From the NCBI GenBank assembly GCA_964425575.1, contig CAYRMN010000007.1, forward strand, positions 1 to 44,400: DNA of 44,400 nucleotides, in the 5' to 3' direction. The DNA comes from CAYRMN01 sp964425575. Its GTDB lineage: Bacteria; Patescibacteriota; Patescibacteriia; 2-12-FULL-60-25. Below the pieces are notes generated by a model. That model was not told where the DNA came from and searched no databases. It worked only from the letters and a program-made list of their open reading frames with translations. The position numbers and the translations under genes are program-made. Positions 15,623 to 23,959 of the stretch are shown piece by piece (the first letter of the stretch is position 1; every line of letters starts with the position of its first letter).

Positions 15623-15647
15623 GTTAAATTGTCTTATCAGATTTTCG

Positions 15648-15754
15648 GTAGGGGCGGGTTTCAAACCCGCCCTCCGGCCGATATAGCGGATGGATCATTC
15701 ATGTCGAACGGTTCGGTCGGTGTGCCGAAGGGCGGGTTTGAAACCCGCCCCTAC
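15648..15754. repeat. GTAGGGGCG-family inverted repeat
   Basis: GTAGGGGCGGGTTTCAAACC and its complement GGTTTGAAACCCGCCCCTAC bound a 107-nt element. The ends are perfectly paired over at least 20 nt. It lies between block 3 and the helicase gene. Confidence 0.9.
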
Positions 15755-15791
15755 CAGGTAACGAACAAAACGGATTCCATGAATTGTTTTT

Positions 15792-15820
15792 TTGTTTTGA
15801 CCCTACCTATCGTGTACAGT
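15792..15820 (+). promoter_or_regulatory. Promoter of the helicase gene, nearly leaderless
   Basis: TTGTTT (15792-15797), a 17-nt spacer and TACAGT (15815-15820) end only 6 nt before the ATG at 15827. The transcript would have almost no leader. Confidence 0.6.
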
Positions 15821-15826
15821 TCCATC

Positions 15827-17995
15827 ATGCCTACATTTGTTTTACAGGGATCAGACAACACTGCGAATTTTAAGATCGACTATTCCGGTGAGCTTAATCA
15901 GGAGCAGCTCGACGTTGTGCTGCACGGTGATGGCCCTTGCCTAGTGTTAGCTGGTGCAGGATCGGGCAAGACGCGGACGATCACCTATCGCGTTGCCTAT
16001 CTTCTTGAACACGGGATTGATCCATCATCGATTCTCCTTCTGACGTTTACCAATAAAGCGGCTCGTGAAATGTTGGAGCGGGTTGGGCATGTCCTCGGTG
16101 GCGGTGCGCAGGGATTATGGGGTGGAACATTTCATTCTGTTGCCAACCGACTACTGCGCGCATATGGCGATGAGGTGGGGTATTCGAGTGGGTTTTCCAT
16201 TCTTGACCAAGAGGACGCACGTACGCTCATCAAGGCTATTTTAAAAGAATTGCATATTGATCCAAAGGCGCGGCGTTTTCCGTCGCCGGCTGTATTGCAG
16301 AATATTATTTCGTATCAGCGCAATGTCATGATTTCGATGGAAGAGGCGCTGGAGCTGAAGCATCCAAGCTTTGCTGAATTATCTAGCGATATCCAAGAAG
16401 TGGCGCGTCGGTACGAAGAACGAAAGCGCATTTCAAACAGTATGGATTTTGACGATTTGCTGTTCTATTGGCTCATGTTGGCGGAGCATCCTCGCATTGG
16501 TGAACTGATGAGCGCGCGCTTTCAGTATATTTTGGTTGATGAGTATCAGGACACGAATGCGTTGCAGGCGCGAATCGTGCGGGCGCTCGCGCGAGTTCAT
16601 CGCAATGTGCTTGTGGTGGGTGATGATGCGCAGTCGATTTATGCGTTTCGCGGAGCGGATGTGAAGAATATTTTGTCGTTTCCGCAGCAATGGGAAAACG
16701 CTCAAACCTTCAAATTATTAACCAATTATCGTTCAGTTCCAGAAATTTTGGATTTGGCGAATGATTCGTTATCGCACAATATTGATCAGTATGAAAAAGA
16801 ACTTGTTGGTGTACGTCCAAAGGGGCATCGACCGATGGTTGTACCCGCGACATCAGCGAAGCAGGAGGCGCAGTATATTGCGGAGCAGGTCTTAGCGTTG
16901 CGGTCAGAAGGCGTCGCACTTGCCAATATGGCTGTGCTATTTCGTTCATCCGCACACTCTCAGGCTCTGGAATTTGAATTGGTGAAACGGGACATTCCGT
17001 ATGAGTATCGCGGAGGCATGAAATTTTTTGGCCGCGCTCATATTAAAGACGTGCTGTCGTATCTGCGTGTGATCCAAAATGTGCATGATGAACCGGCCTG
17101 GCTCCGAGTGCTGAGTATTCAGCAGGGGATTGGTGCAACCACAGCGGCTGCATTGGCGATTCAAGTCCAAGCTGCTCAGAGCATTCAGGCAATTGTATCG
17201 GCTGATGCAGCGTTTCGACTTCCAGCTCGTGCCCGCGTGGGTTGGGAAGCTTTGATGGATACCTTACGTGAGGCACTTTCTTCTTCTGCTGAACCAGCAG
17301 TCATGATCCGAGCAATTCTGAATTCTCCCTATCAGGAATATTTGGAACGTGAATATCCTGATTTTCGTGATCGTCTTGAAGATTTGGAGCAGTTAGAGAC
17401 ATTCGCAGAAGCATACAAGGATTTATCGAGCTTGCTCGCAGACATATCATTATACGATGATGTCATCGCAGAACGTGAAGAGCGTGGCAATCAACAAGAA
17501 GATGAGCGTATGGTTCTTTCCACTATCCATCAAGCCAAGGGGTTGGAGTGGGATACGGTGTTTGTGATGCATTTATCCGACCAAGCGTTTCCGAATCAGC
17601 GGGCTATGAGTGAAGATGGCGGGTTGGAAGAAGAGCGTCGTTTGTTTTATGTGGCTGTTACGCGAGCCCGGCAACGTTTGTTTCTGACCTATCCGCAGAC
17701 CATGGGATATGACACCCTGGTGTTTAATCGACCCTCGGTGTTTTTAGAGGAAATAGCTCCACGGTTAACGGAGCGCCTCGAGCTACGTGAAGCGCAACGG
17801 CCACCTATGACATCGCGACTTCGTCCCGGCATGAGCGACAGCTGGAGTTTCGAAGAGCCATTCAGCGATGATGAACAGGTTATCGAAGTTGATCAACGTG
17901 GCGATCGGTTCCATGCCTCTCGTTCGACGAGTAAAACCGTTTGGAAGTCTGCCGCAACAAAAAAGACACCCCCAACAAAATCATATTTACGGTAG
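15827..17995 (+). CDS. pcrA: UvrD/PcrA-type DNA helicase
   Basis: This 722-residue superfamily 1A 3'-5' helicase functions in repair and in clearing replication and recombination intermediates. Walker A is AGAGSGKT (~43-50), motif II is DEYQDTN, motif III is GDDAQSIYAFRG, and motifs V/VI are HQAKGLEWDTVFV and VTRARQRLFL. I start at 15827 because that gives the usual short N-terminus and fits a leaderless promoter; the upstream in-frame sequence belongs to block 3 and a repeat. The C-terminus is a short basic tail. Its TAG stop codon is supplied by the GTAGGGG end of the adjacent palindromic repeat, so the repeat may have trimmed the original C-terminus. Confidence 0.94.
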   Translation: MPTFVLQGSDNTANFKIDYSGELNQEQLDVVLHGDGPCLVLAGAGSGKTRTITYRVAYLLEHGIDPSSILLLTFTNKAAREMLERVGHVLGGGAQGLWGGTFHSVANRLLRAYGDEVGYSSGFSILDQEDARTLIKAILKELHIDPKARRFPSPAVLQNIISYQRNVMISMEEALELKHPSFAELSSDIQEVARRYEERKRISNSMDFDDLLFYWLMLAEHPRIGELMSARFQYILVDEYQDTNALQARIVRALARVHRNVLVVGDDAQSIYAFRGADVKNILSFPQQWENAQTFKLLTNYRSVPEILDLANDSLSHNIDQYEKELVGVRPKGHRPMVVPATSAKQEAQYIAEQVLALRSEGVALANMAVLFRSSAHSQALEFELVKRDIPYEYRGGMKFFGRAHIKDVLSYLRVIQNVHDEPAWLRVLSIQQGIGATTAAALAIQVQAAQSIQAIVSADAAFRLPARARVGWEALMDTLREALSSSAEPAVMIRAILNSPYQEYLEREYPDFRDRLEDLEQLETFAEAYKDLSSLLADISLYDDVIAEREERGNQQEDERMVLSTIHQAKGLEWDTVFVMHLSDQAFPNQRAMSEDGGLEEERRLFYVAVTRARQRLFLTYPQTMGYDTLVFNRPSVFLEEIAPRLTERLELREAQRPPMTSRLRPGMSDSWSFEEPFSDDEQVIEVDQRGDRFHASRSTSKTVWKSAATKKTPPTKSYLR

Positions 17996-18078
17996 GGGCG
18001 CGATTCATCGCGTCTTTCAGCACGCCGGCCAATCCATTCGACATGCCGATCGAAGGGCGTGATGAATCACGCCCCTAC
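17992..18078. repeat. GTAGGGGCG-family inverted repeat overlapping the pcrA stop codon
   Basis: GTAGGGGCGCGATTCATCGC... and ...GTGATGAATCACGCCCCTAC bound an 87-nt element. Its second to fourth bases are the TAG that ends pcrA. Confidence 0.9.
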
Positions 18079-18117
18079 GTTTGATTTATATTCATTTATA
18101 CGCTACCGTCCAAGCCT

Positions 18118-19110
18118 ATGCGAACCGCAACGATGCGGCTACTGGGACATCCCGATCACGCCTGCGACATTGTTGCAGAGGCGATTGTGGATGAGTATTT
18201 ACGTCGCGATCCGGAGTCGCGTGTACGTTTATATGTGACCGGAGGGCGGGGAGTGATGTTTGTGGCAGGTGATGTGTTGAGTCAGGCTGATTTTGATGTT
18301 TCGGGACTTATCAAGCGTACGCTTGGATCTATTGGGGTGATGGATGAAATTGAGCCGTTTGTTTCGTTAGAGCAAGTTTCACCAGAACGAGTCGCGGCGT
18401 TTCGTATAGGTGCAGAATCGCCAATCACAGTGACGGGATATGCCACGGTGGAATCATCTGATTTTTTGCCACTTCCAGTGTCCTTAGCGCGTCGTATTAC
18501 AAAAAATCTTCACGACGTTCGTCAACATGATCCTGAATGGTTTTGGCTTGGACCTGATGCCGAAGTGACGGTGATTGCGAGTTCTATGAAGCCATCGCGC
18601 ATCATGCTAACCGTCGAGCACGGAACAGAACCCTTGGAACAGGTGCGTCAACGTATTACACAGCGATTGCAGTCAGACGCTGAAGGATTGCCTATCGAGG
18701 TCAATCCAACCGGAGCGCGAGAACGTCGAGGCTTAACACATGCCTCTGGAAGATCGGGAGTCGGTCAGGCGATCTACGGATCTCTGCTGCCTGCTTTACA
18801 CTCCTTGTCTGGTACTGATCCTTCTTCAATCGAAAAAGCCGGTGCCTGGCTTGCGCGTGCAGCGGCCATACAGGCGGTCAAAAAAAGTGGTGCTAAAGCG
18901 GTTCTTATCCAGGCCATGTATGTTCCGGGTGAAATGCGACCGGCGATTATTCATGCTCGAGACGAACGTGGACAGGATGTACGTGAACATATTTCATCCG
19001 ATGCTCTACTTTTGTCACGTGTCATGAAAGAATGGTGGCGACCTGGCTTGAATGTAGATGCGATTCGTTGGGGGTTTGCGGGAGAAGTTGGACTACCGTG
19101 GGAGGGGTAG
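18118..19110 (+). CDS. Divergent S-adenosylmethionine synthetase-like protein
   Basis: This 330-residue protein is shorter than typical bacterial MetK (about 380-400). The N-terminus GHPDHACDIVAEAIVDEYL followed by DP-RV and VAGDVL matches the first MetK domain and keeps the GHPD His and Asp. The middle (GYATVES, LPLPVSLARRI, GPDAEVTVI) matches the second domain but lacks the Lys of the usual DGK-QVT motif. The C-terminal third (SGTDPSSIEKAGAWLARAAA) resembles the GxFSGKDPTKVDRSAAY region but has lost the glycine-rich GGGAFSGK loop. By hand alignment the metal-ligand Glu near position 42 is also missing. It may be an extremely divergent enzyme or a non-catalytic relative. Homology is likely; activity is open. 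Confidence 0.7.
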   Translation: MRTATMRLLGHPDHACDIVAEAIVDEYLRRDPESRVRLYVTGGRGVMFVAGDVLSQADFDVSGLIKRTLGSIGVMDEIEPFVSLEQVSPERVAAFRIGAESPITVTGYATVESSDFLPLPVSLARRITKNLHDVRQHDPEWFWLGPDAEVTVIASSMKPSRIMLTVEHGTEPLEQVRQRITQRLQSDAEGLPIEVNPTGARERRGLTHASGRSGVGQAIYGSLLPALHSLSGTDPSSIEKAGAWLARAAAIQAVKKSGAKAVLIQAMYVPGEMRPAIIHARDERGQDVREHISSDALLLSRVMKEWWRPGLNVDAIRWGFAGEVGLPWEG

Positions 19111-19228
19111 AGAGCTTTTAAAATGGCGATCTACTCGGTCTTCACTTCGTCGTTTACTCACCGTAGATTACTACGCCTCGCAAACTCCTCGTTCCAGACC
19201 GTCGCATCTCATCCATTTTAAAAGCTCT
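19111..19228. repeat. Variable-arm inverted element, copy A
   Basis: A 16-bp perfect inverted repeat (19111-19126 with 19213-19228, AGAGCTTTTAAAATGG) encloses an 86-nt core with an internal CGTAG-atta-CTACG hairpin and a CGGTC/GACCG stem. The core resembles that of the element at 25249-25375, while the arms are unrelated. It begins immediately after the stop codon of the MetK-like gene. Confidence 0.75.
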
Positions 19229-19317
19229 TTATTATTTTCGCTATACACTTCGCACGAACGGGCGAGCATGATATCCTCGCAGAACTTCACGCATAGCGAT
19301 ACTTCACATTATTTTTT

Positions 19318-20064
19318 ATGAAGCCTATATACATTTCTTCTATTATTGTCCTTTCCGGTCTTGTCATGTTGGGTAGTGGCTGCGACCCCGTTACATATGA
19401 TGCGAAAGGTCCTTCTGACGGAGGTGCACCATCTACTCCAGCTCCAGTCGTTGATGAGCCGCGAGATGATGATGGAGAACAGATCTCTCCCGAAGTCGTT
19501 CCTGTTTCTGCCACCTCTTCATCTGAAGTAACGTCGACCCCATCTACTCCACTATCTAATCCTGCTACGCCAACCTCATCTGCTATGAATACTGAAAAAC
19601 TTGCGTTTCCAGGTGTCCTACCTGCTTCAGAAACAACGAATAAGTTCATTCATATTAAAACCAACAAAGGCAATATCGTATTTGAGTTACTTCCTAAAGA
19701 AGGACCAAATGCTGCTTCAAATTTCGTCTATCTGACCAAGAAGGGTTTTTATAATGGATTGATTTTTCATCGGGTTGAGCCGGGATTTGTGATTCAAGGA
19801 GGGGATCCACTGGGTCAGGGATATGGTGGTCCCGGATATCAGTTTGAAGACGACCCGGTTCATCTCCCATACTCGAAGGGTATTGTTGCGATGGCGAATG
19901 CAGGTCCAAATACCAACGGTTCACAATTTTTCATCATGTTAGGTGATACGCCCCTTCCTCCAAGCTATTCCGTTTTTGGACGTGTCATTTCGGGGCAAAA
20001 TGTTGTTGATACGATCCAGGTTGGAGACAAAATGGAGAGCGTGACCGTCGAGAGTAAGAAGTAA
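19318..20064 (+). CDS. Lipoprotein cyclophilin-type peptidyl-prolyl isomerase
   Basis: This 248-residue protein has a signal peptide ending in lipobox LGSGC (Cys22), then an ~80-residue Ser/Thr/Pro-rich linker, then a cyclophilin domain (~106-248). Catalytic-site residues are present: FHRVEPGFVIQGGDP with the Arg, then GIVAMANAGPNTNGSQFFI. It probably sits on the outer face of the membrane and assists folding of secreted proteins such as the surface adhesin, which is an inference. The linker suggests the domain projects into the wall. A strong terminator follows 6 nt after the stop. Confidence 0.92.
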   Translation: MKPIYISSIIVLSGLVMLGSGCDPVTYDAKGPSDGGAPSTPAPVVDEPRDDDGEQISPEVVPVSATSSSEVTSTPSTPLSNPATPTSSAMNTEKLAFPGVLPASETTNKFIHIKTNKGNIVFELLPKEGPNAASNFVYLTKKGFYNGLIFHRVEPGFVIQGGDPLGQGYGGPGYQFEDDPVHLPYSKGIVAMANAGPNTNGSQFFIMLGDTPLPPSYSVFGRVISGQNVVDTIQVGDKMESVTVESKK

Positions 20065-20070
20065 TAGAGG

Positions 20071-20108
20071 GGCGACCCGCCGCTCGTGAGCGGCGGGTCG
20101 CCTTTTTT
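20071..20108 (+). terminator. Intrinsic terminator after the cyclophilin gene
   Basis: GGCGACCCGCCGCT-CGTG-AGCGGCGGGTCGCC forms a 14-bp perfect stem followed by six T. Confidence 0.95.
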
Positions 20109-20132
20109 CTTTAAAAAAGGTATCTTGGAGAT

Positions 20133-21008
20133 ATGAAGAAAGGTTCTATTGGAATTCTTGGTGTTATATTCATTCTTCTACTCGTTGGCTATTTTAGTCG
20201 TGGCTCTTTTCGAGATGCTTGGTATGCATGGATGCAGCCTGTGTTGCCGCCAGAAACATCTTTTCAGCAGGTTCAGGCGAGTAGCCCTGTTGCGGAATCC
20301 ACCACGAATGAGGTGACCTTTCCTTTTGAAGGCGGCTCTTCAACATCTGAACATTTTGTGCTTGAAACGACACCTGCGCCAAAAAAAGTGCAGCAGCCCG
20401 TTTTGCCTCCGGCTCAAATGAATTTAGCTGTTCCATTTATCACGCAGGCCCCAAAGGGCGATTGGGGTATGCCATTCCAAGAGGCATGTGAAGAAGCAGC
20501 GTCTTTCATGGTCGATCAATTTTATCAAGGCACGAGAGGCGTCATGGATGATGACAACGCACAGACAGAGCTCCTCAAAATCGTTCAGTTTGAAAAGGTG
20601 AAATACGGATTCTACGAAGACACAAGCGCGACACAAACCGCGCGTTTGATTCAGGACTATTTTGGATATGATCAGGTCATCGTGAAGCCGTTCAAAACGG
20701 CAGAGGATATCAAACAAGTCATTGCAGAGGGGCATCCTGTTATTATTCCCAGCGCAGGCAGATTGCTTCACAACCCGTATTTCAGTAACGGTGGGCCGCT
20801 CTATCATATGCTCGTAGTAAAAGGATATACGCCGACTCAGTTCATAACGAATGATCCTGGATTACGGCGGAAGGGCAAGGAATATGTCTATTCCTATGAA
20901 ACTCTTCTTACCGCAGCACATGACTGGAATAATGGAGATGTTTTAAAGGGGGAAAAGGTCATGATCATTATGATGCCGAAAAAATCAAAGAATATTTCCT
21001 TGCTATGA
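20133..21008 (+). CDS. Membrane-anchored C39-like cysteine peptidase domain protein
   Basis: This 291-residue protein has one N-terminal membrane segment (~5-22), a low-complexity extracytoplasmic linker to ~95, and a Peptidase_C39_2-type domain. The predicted catalytic residues are Cys119 (FQEACEEAASFM), His225 (LYHMLVVKGY) and Asp241 (TNDPGLRRKG). Proteins of this type are frequent in Patescibacteria; a role in processing or degrading peptides outside the membrane is inferred. GGAG lies close to the ATG. Its stop overlaps the next start by four bases (ATGA), so the two genes are translationally coupled. Confidence 0.83.
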   Translation: MKKGSIGILGVIFILLLVGYFSRGSFRDAWYAWMQPVLPPETSFQQVQASSPVAESTTNEVTFPFEGGSSTSEHFVLETTPAPKKVQQPVLPPAQMNLAVPFITQAPKGDWGMPFQEACEEAASFMVDQFYQGTRGVMDDDNAQTELLKIVQFEKVKYGFYEDTSATQTARLIQDYFGYDQVIVKPFKTAEDIKQVIAEGHPVIIPSAGRLLHNPYFSNGGPLYHMLVVKGYTPTQFITNDPGLRRKGKEYVYSYETLLTAAHDWNNGDVLKGEKVMIIMMPKKSKNISLL

Positions 21009-21448
21009 ATGTCATTCTTCCAGCCCTGGGAGCAGGCGCGAGTGCCGGCGGAATCCTGCTCTTCTTATCTCATGTAATGCCGCGCTTTGCTGCGGGAAAT
21101 TATATCCGTGATCTTGATCAGCCTCATGTTTTGGGACGTGCGATTACTCGTCGCGAAGCTCATTTCGTGGGAGTCTTTTTTCATCTGTTGATTTCCGTGG
21201 TGTTTGCAGGGTTGTTTGGCTTGTTGGTTACAGAGGGGCTGATTCGGGATTTTTCGTTTTGGCCGTTGATGTTGTGGGGGGTCGTAGTCACGATCTTTGT
21301 GGGTGGAGTCGTTTTGCCGCTAGAGGGGCATGGCATATTTGGTATCAAAGAAGATGTATGGTTTCCTCTTGATCTTCTCGTTACGAATATTCTTTGGTCA
21401 ATATTGTTTTGGTGGCTTATGAAGATGTGGTTGGGCTGGGGGTTTTAG
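21005..21448 (+). CDS. Four-TM membrane protein, coupled to the C39-like peptidase
   Basis: This 147-residue protein has about four hydrophobic segments (residues ~5-25, ~53-76, ~84-105, ~120-142) and a conserved-looking hydrophilic loop (RDLDQPHVLGRAITRREAH). I know no family. The 4-nt overlap with the peptidase gene suggests the products act together. xseA follows after 12 nt, so it is probably part of a longer operon reaching xseB. Confidence 0.75.
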   Translation: MNVILPALGAGASAGGILLFLSHVMPRFAAGNYIRDLDQPHVLGRAITRREAHFVGVFFHLLISVVFAGLFGLLVTEGLIRDFSFWPLMLWGVVVTIFVGGVVLPLEGHGIFGIKEDVWFPLDLLVTNILWSILFWWLMKMWLGWGF

Positions 21449-21460
21449 GCGTTGGTCCGT

Positions 21461-22654
21461 ATGCGTTTACTTCAGGTGTCGGAATTTATTGAAGTAGCCA
21501 ATGCCGTCTTAAAAGAGACGTTCAGCGTTGAACCGTTTGCTGTTGAGGGCGAGGTGTCAGGTTTTCGTGTCTCGCAGGGGCAGTGGGTGTCATTTGATTT
21601 GAAAGATGATAAGGCACTGGTCAACGTTTTTATGACTGTTTGGAATTTGCGTGTGCCCGTGGAGGATGGTATGCGCGTGCGGGTAATTGGCTTGCCGCGA
21701 CTCTATCCAAAATATGGAAAGTTTTCTATTTCGGCTGAGCGAGTTGAGCTAGCTGGAGAAGGTGCGTTGAAAAAAGCACTTGCATTGTTACGTCAGCGTT
21801 TGGAGAAAGAAGGTATGTTTGAGGCGTCCCGAAAACGTCTGTTACCTCGCTTTCCAGAGCGTATTGCGCTCATTGCTTCAAAAGAAAGTGCCGCGTACGG
21901 AGATTTTATACGCATCTTGAAAGAGCGTTGGGGTGGATTGGAGATCGATGTGTATCATGTTCTTGTCCAGGGAGAACGGGCTCCAGCTGCAATAGTGGCT
22001 GCGATCGAAGCGGCTCAATCTGAAGCGTATGATGTGCTCGTTATGACGCGCGGGGGCGGGTCGCTCGAGGAGCTTATGGCCTTTAATGATGAACAGGTCG
22101 TACGAGCTATCCATGCCTCAAAGATTCCGACACTGGTTGCCATTGGGCATGAACGTGATCTGACGTTGGCCGAAGAGGCGGCCGATGTACGTGGATCGAC
22201 GCCCACGGATTGTGCACGGCGCTTGGTGCCTGATCGGCAGGATGTGCAATATGAACTTGCAACGCTGTTATCCGGCATTGAGTCTCAACTCGTTCAGGAC
22301 CTTCAGGACAAGCATGCGTTACTTGAGCGTGTTTTGACCTCTCCAGGGAGATGGGTAAGCGTGCAGCGTCAGCGCCTTGAACAAGAGTCTTTGTTATGCC
22401 AAGCCGCTGTGGGACAATGGGTGCACCGTTTGCATGATCGGGTGCAAACCTGTTCCCGTCTTTTGGCCTCATTGCATCCACGAGCCGTATTGGCACGAGG
22501 ATATGCAATTTTGCAGGATGAAAAAGGTCACGTGATTTCCTCGATTACTCAGACGACGCTTGGTCAGGTGACAAACGTACTCCTTCAGGACGGCGAGATT
22601 CAAATTCGTGTCGAAGGGGTAAACGGAAAAACGGCGCAGCAAACATTATTATAA
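21461..22654 (+). CDS. xseA: Exodeoxyribonuclease VII large subunit
   Basis: This ~397-residue catalytic subunit of exonuclease VII degrades single-stranded DNA. An OB-fold domain (~1-95, EGEVSGFRVSQGQWVSFDLKD) is followed by the XseA catalytic domain with RIALIASKESAAYGDF, VMTRGGGSLEELMAFND and VAIGHERDLTLAEEAADVRGSTPT, then a helical C-terminal region. I favour the ATG at 21461, which gives the usual N-terminus (RLLQVSEF); the TTG at 21452 is possible. It pairs with xseB 5 nt downstream. Confidence 0.95.
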   Translation: MRLLQVSEFIEVANAVLKETFSVEPFAVEGEVSGFRVSQGQWVSFDLKDDKALVNVFMTVWNLRVPVEDGMRVRVIGLPRLYPKYGKFSISAERVELAGEGALKKALALLRQRLEKEGMFEASRKRLLPRFPERIALIASKESAAYGDFIRILKERWGGLEIDVYHVLVQGERAPAAIVAAIEAAQSEAYDVLVMTRGGGSLEELMAFNDEQVVRAIHASKIPTLVAIGHERDLTLAEEAADVRGSTPTDCARRLVPDRQDVQYELATLLSGIESQLVQDLQDKHALLERVLTSPGRWVSVQRQRLEQESLLCQAAVGQWVHRLHDRVQTCSRLLASLHPRAVLARGYAILQDEKGHVISSITQTTLGQVTNVLLQDGEIQIRVEGVNGKTAQQTLL

Positions 22655-22659
22655 AAAAT

Positions 22660-22881
22660 ATGCCTCCAAAAAAAGATGGGATAACAGATGTCTCCAAAGG
22701 ATTTGATGAATTAGAGCAGATCGCTGCGTGGTTTGAGAAGGGTGATAGTAATCTTGATCAGGGGTTGCAAAAATTTGAGCGGGCCATGATGATTGCAGAA
22801 ACACTGAAGAAGCGTTTAGATGAGGCAGAGAACACCATTCGCGAGATTAAAAAACGTTTTCACGCTCCAGGTGAGGAATAA
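22660..22881 (+). CDS. xseB: Exodeoxyribonuclease VII small subunit
   Basis: This 73-residue protein has the XseB signature: a two-helix region with FDELEQIAAWFEKGDSNLDQ, then LQKFERAMMIAETLKKRLDEAE. It binds along the helical extension of XseA and is needed for the active multimer. The short spacing to xseA fits a single operon. Confidence 0.93.
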   Translation: MPPKKDGITDVSKGFDELEQIAAWFEKGDSNLDQGLQKFERAMMIAETLKKRLDEAENTIREIKKRFHAPGEE

Positions 22882-22897
22882 AGAATAAATATATACT

Positions 22898-23245
22898 ATG
22901 AATTACTTTTTGCGATTTCTTCTTAATGCTGTGGCAGTAATGGCGACAGCCTACATTGTGCCTGGAATTCACGTGGCGAATTTTTGGTCTGCTCTGATCG
23001 CCGCGCTTGTGATCGGTATTATTAATACCATTATTCGTCCCATTCTTCTTATTTTGACGTTACCAATCAATATCATCACCCTCGGCATATTCACCTTTGT
23101 AATTAATGGTCTGATGTTTTGGTTGGCGTCTAGCATCGTCAAAGGATTCGATGTGGCGAATTTTACAGCTGCGTTCTTGGGCGCTATCGTATTCTGGATC
23201 GTATCGTGGTTCACGAATGCGTTCGTAACGTCTTCTTCCACGTAA
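22898..23245 (+). CDS. Phage holin family 4-type (YvlD-like, PF04020) membrane protein
   Basis: This 115-residue protein is almost entirely hydrophobic, with about four membrane segments. The pattern NAVAVMATAYIVPGI, then ALVIGIINTIIRPILLILTLPI and TLGIFTFVINGLMFWLAS, is characteristic of the PF04020 family. The family name is historical; these proteins are chromosomal in many bacteria and there is no phage context here. Function is unknown, probably envelope-related. It starts 16 nt after xseB. Confidence 0.88.
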   Translation: MNYFLRFLLNAVAVMATAYIVPGIHVANFWSALIAALVIGIINTIIRPILLILTLPINIITLGIFTFVINGLMFWLASSIVKGFDVANFTAAFLGAIVFWIVSWFTNAFVTSSST

Positions 23246-23254
23246 TCTCTTCGC

Positions 23255-23947
23255 ATGATTCAAGACGCTCCCATCGTTATCTCTATTGGCGGATCTATCG
23301 TTGTTCCGAAGATGGGAATTGATGTTGATTTTTTAACTGCCTTCCGATCATTAATTGAGAAGCAAGTGAAAAAAGGAAAGCGTTTTATCATTATTGTGGG
23401 TGGGGGGCATACGGCGCGAGAATATCAAAAGGCAGCTGGAACCATCGTGCGTTTAAACCCTGAAGATGTAGATTGGTTGGGGATTCATGCTACGCGTCTG
23501 AACGGCCATCTGTTGCGTGCATTGTTTCGTGATGTGGCGAAGCCTTGCGTGATTAAGGATCCAACCCGTTCCGTGCGATGGACGGAGCCAGTTTTGATCG
23601 CGGCTGGATGGAAGCCCGGATGGAGCACGGACTATATTGCTGTTCGCTTAGCCCAAAAATATCACGCAACACAAATCATCAACCTTACAAATATTGATGC
23701 GGTATACGACAAGGACCCTTCCCTGCATGAAGACGCAGAACCATATGATCGCATTCGTTGGACGGAGTTTCGTAAAATCGTTGGTTCAGTTTGGTCACCG
23801 GGTGCCAATGCTCCCTTTGACCCCATTGCTTCGAAGCTTGCGCAGCGCTGGAAATTAGAGGTTGTTGTAGCGCAGGGGAAAGATCTTAAAAACGTCCAAG
23901 CGATTATTGATGGCAAGTCATTTCACGGTACCATTATTCACGAGTAG
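23255..23947 (+). CDS. pyrH: UMP kinase, archaeal-type branch of the amino-acid-kinase family
   Basis: This 230-residue enzyme phosphorylates UMP to UDP. The glycine-rich start SIGGSIV, the VGGGHTAREYQ segment, WKPGWSTDY, NLTNIDAVYDKDP (nucleotide and metal site) and PGANAPFDPIASKLA match the archaeal-type PyrH group rather than the usual bacterial hexameric form. It lacks the N-terminal lysine motif of the E. coli enzyme (YKRILLKLSGE). It lies 9 nt after the membrane-protein gene and 12 nt before bcp, so it is probably co-transcribed with both. The assignment to UMP rather than another substrate rests on motif similarity. Confidence 0.88.
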   Translation: MIQDAPIVISIGGSIVVPKMGIDVDFLTAFRSLIEKQVKKGKRFIIIVGGGHTAREYQKAAGTIVRLNPEDVDWLGIHATRLNGHLLRALFRDVAKPCVIKDPTRSVRWTEPVLIAAGWKPGWSTDYIAVRLAQKYHATQIINLTNIDAVYDKDPSLHEDAEPYDRIRWTEFRKIVGSVWSPGANAPFDPIASKLAQRWKLEVVVAQGKDLKNVQAIIDGKSFHGTIIHE

Positions 23948-23959
23948 AATGTTTCACAT

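Noticed and set aside
22898..23245. Prophage inferred from a holin-named protein and a tail-fibre-like adhesin
   Set aside because: PF04020 proteins are chromosomal in many bacteria, the adhesin carries a secretion signal, and no capsid, terminase, portal or integrase gene is present.
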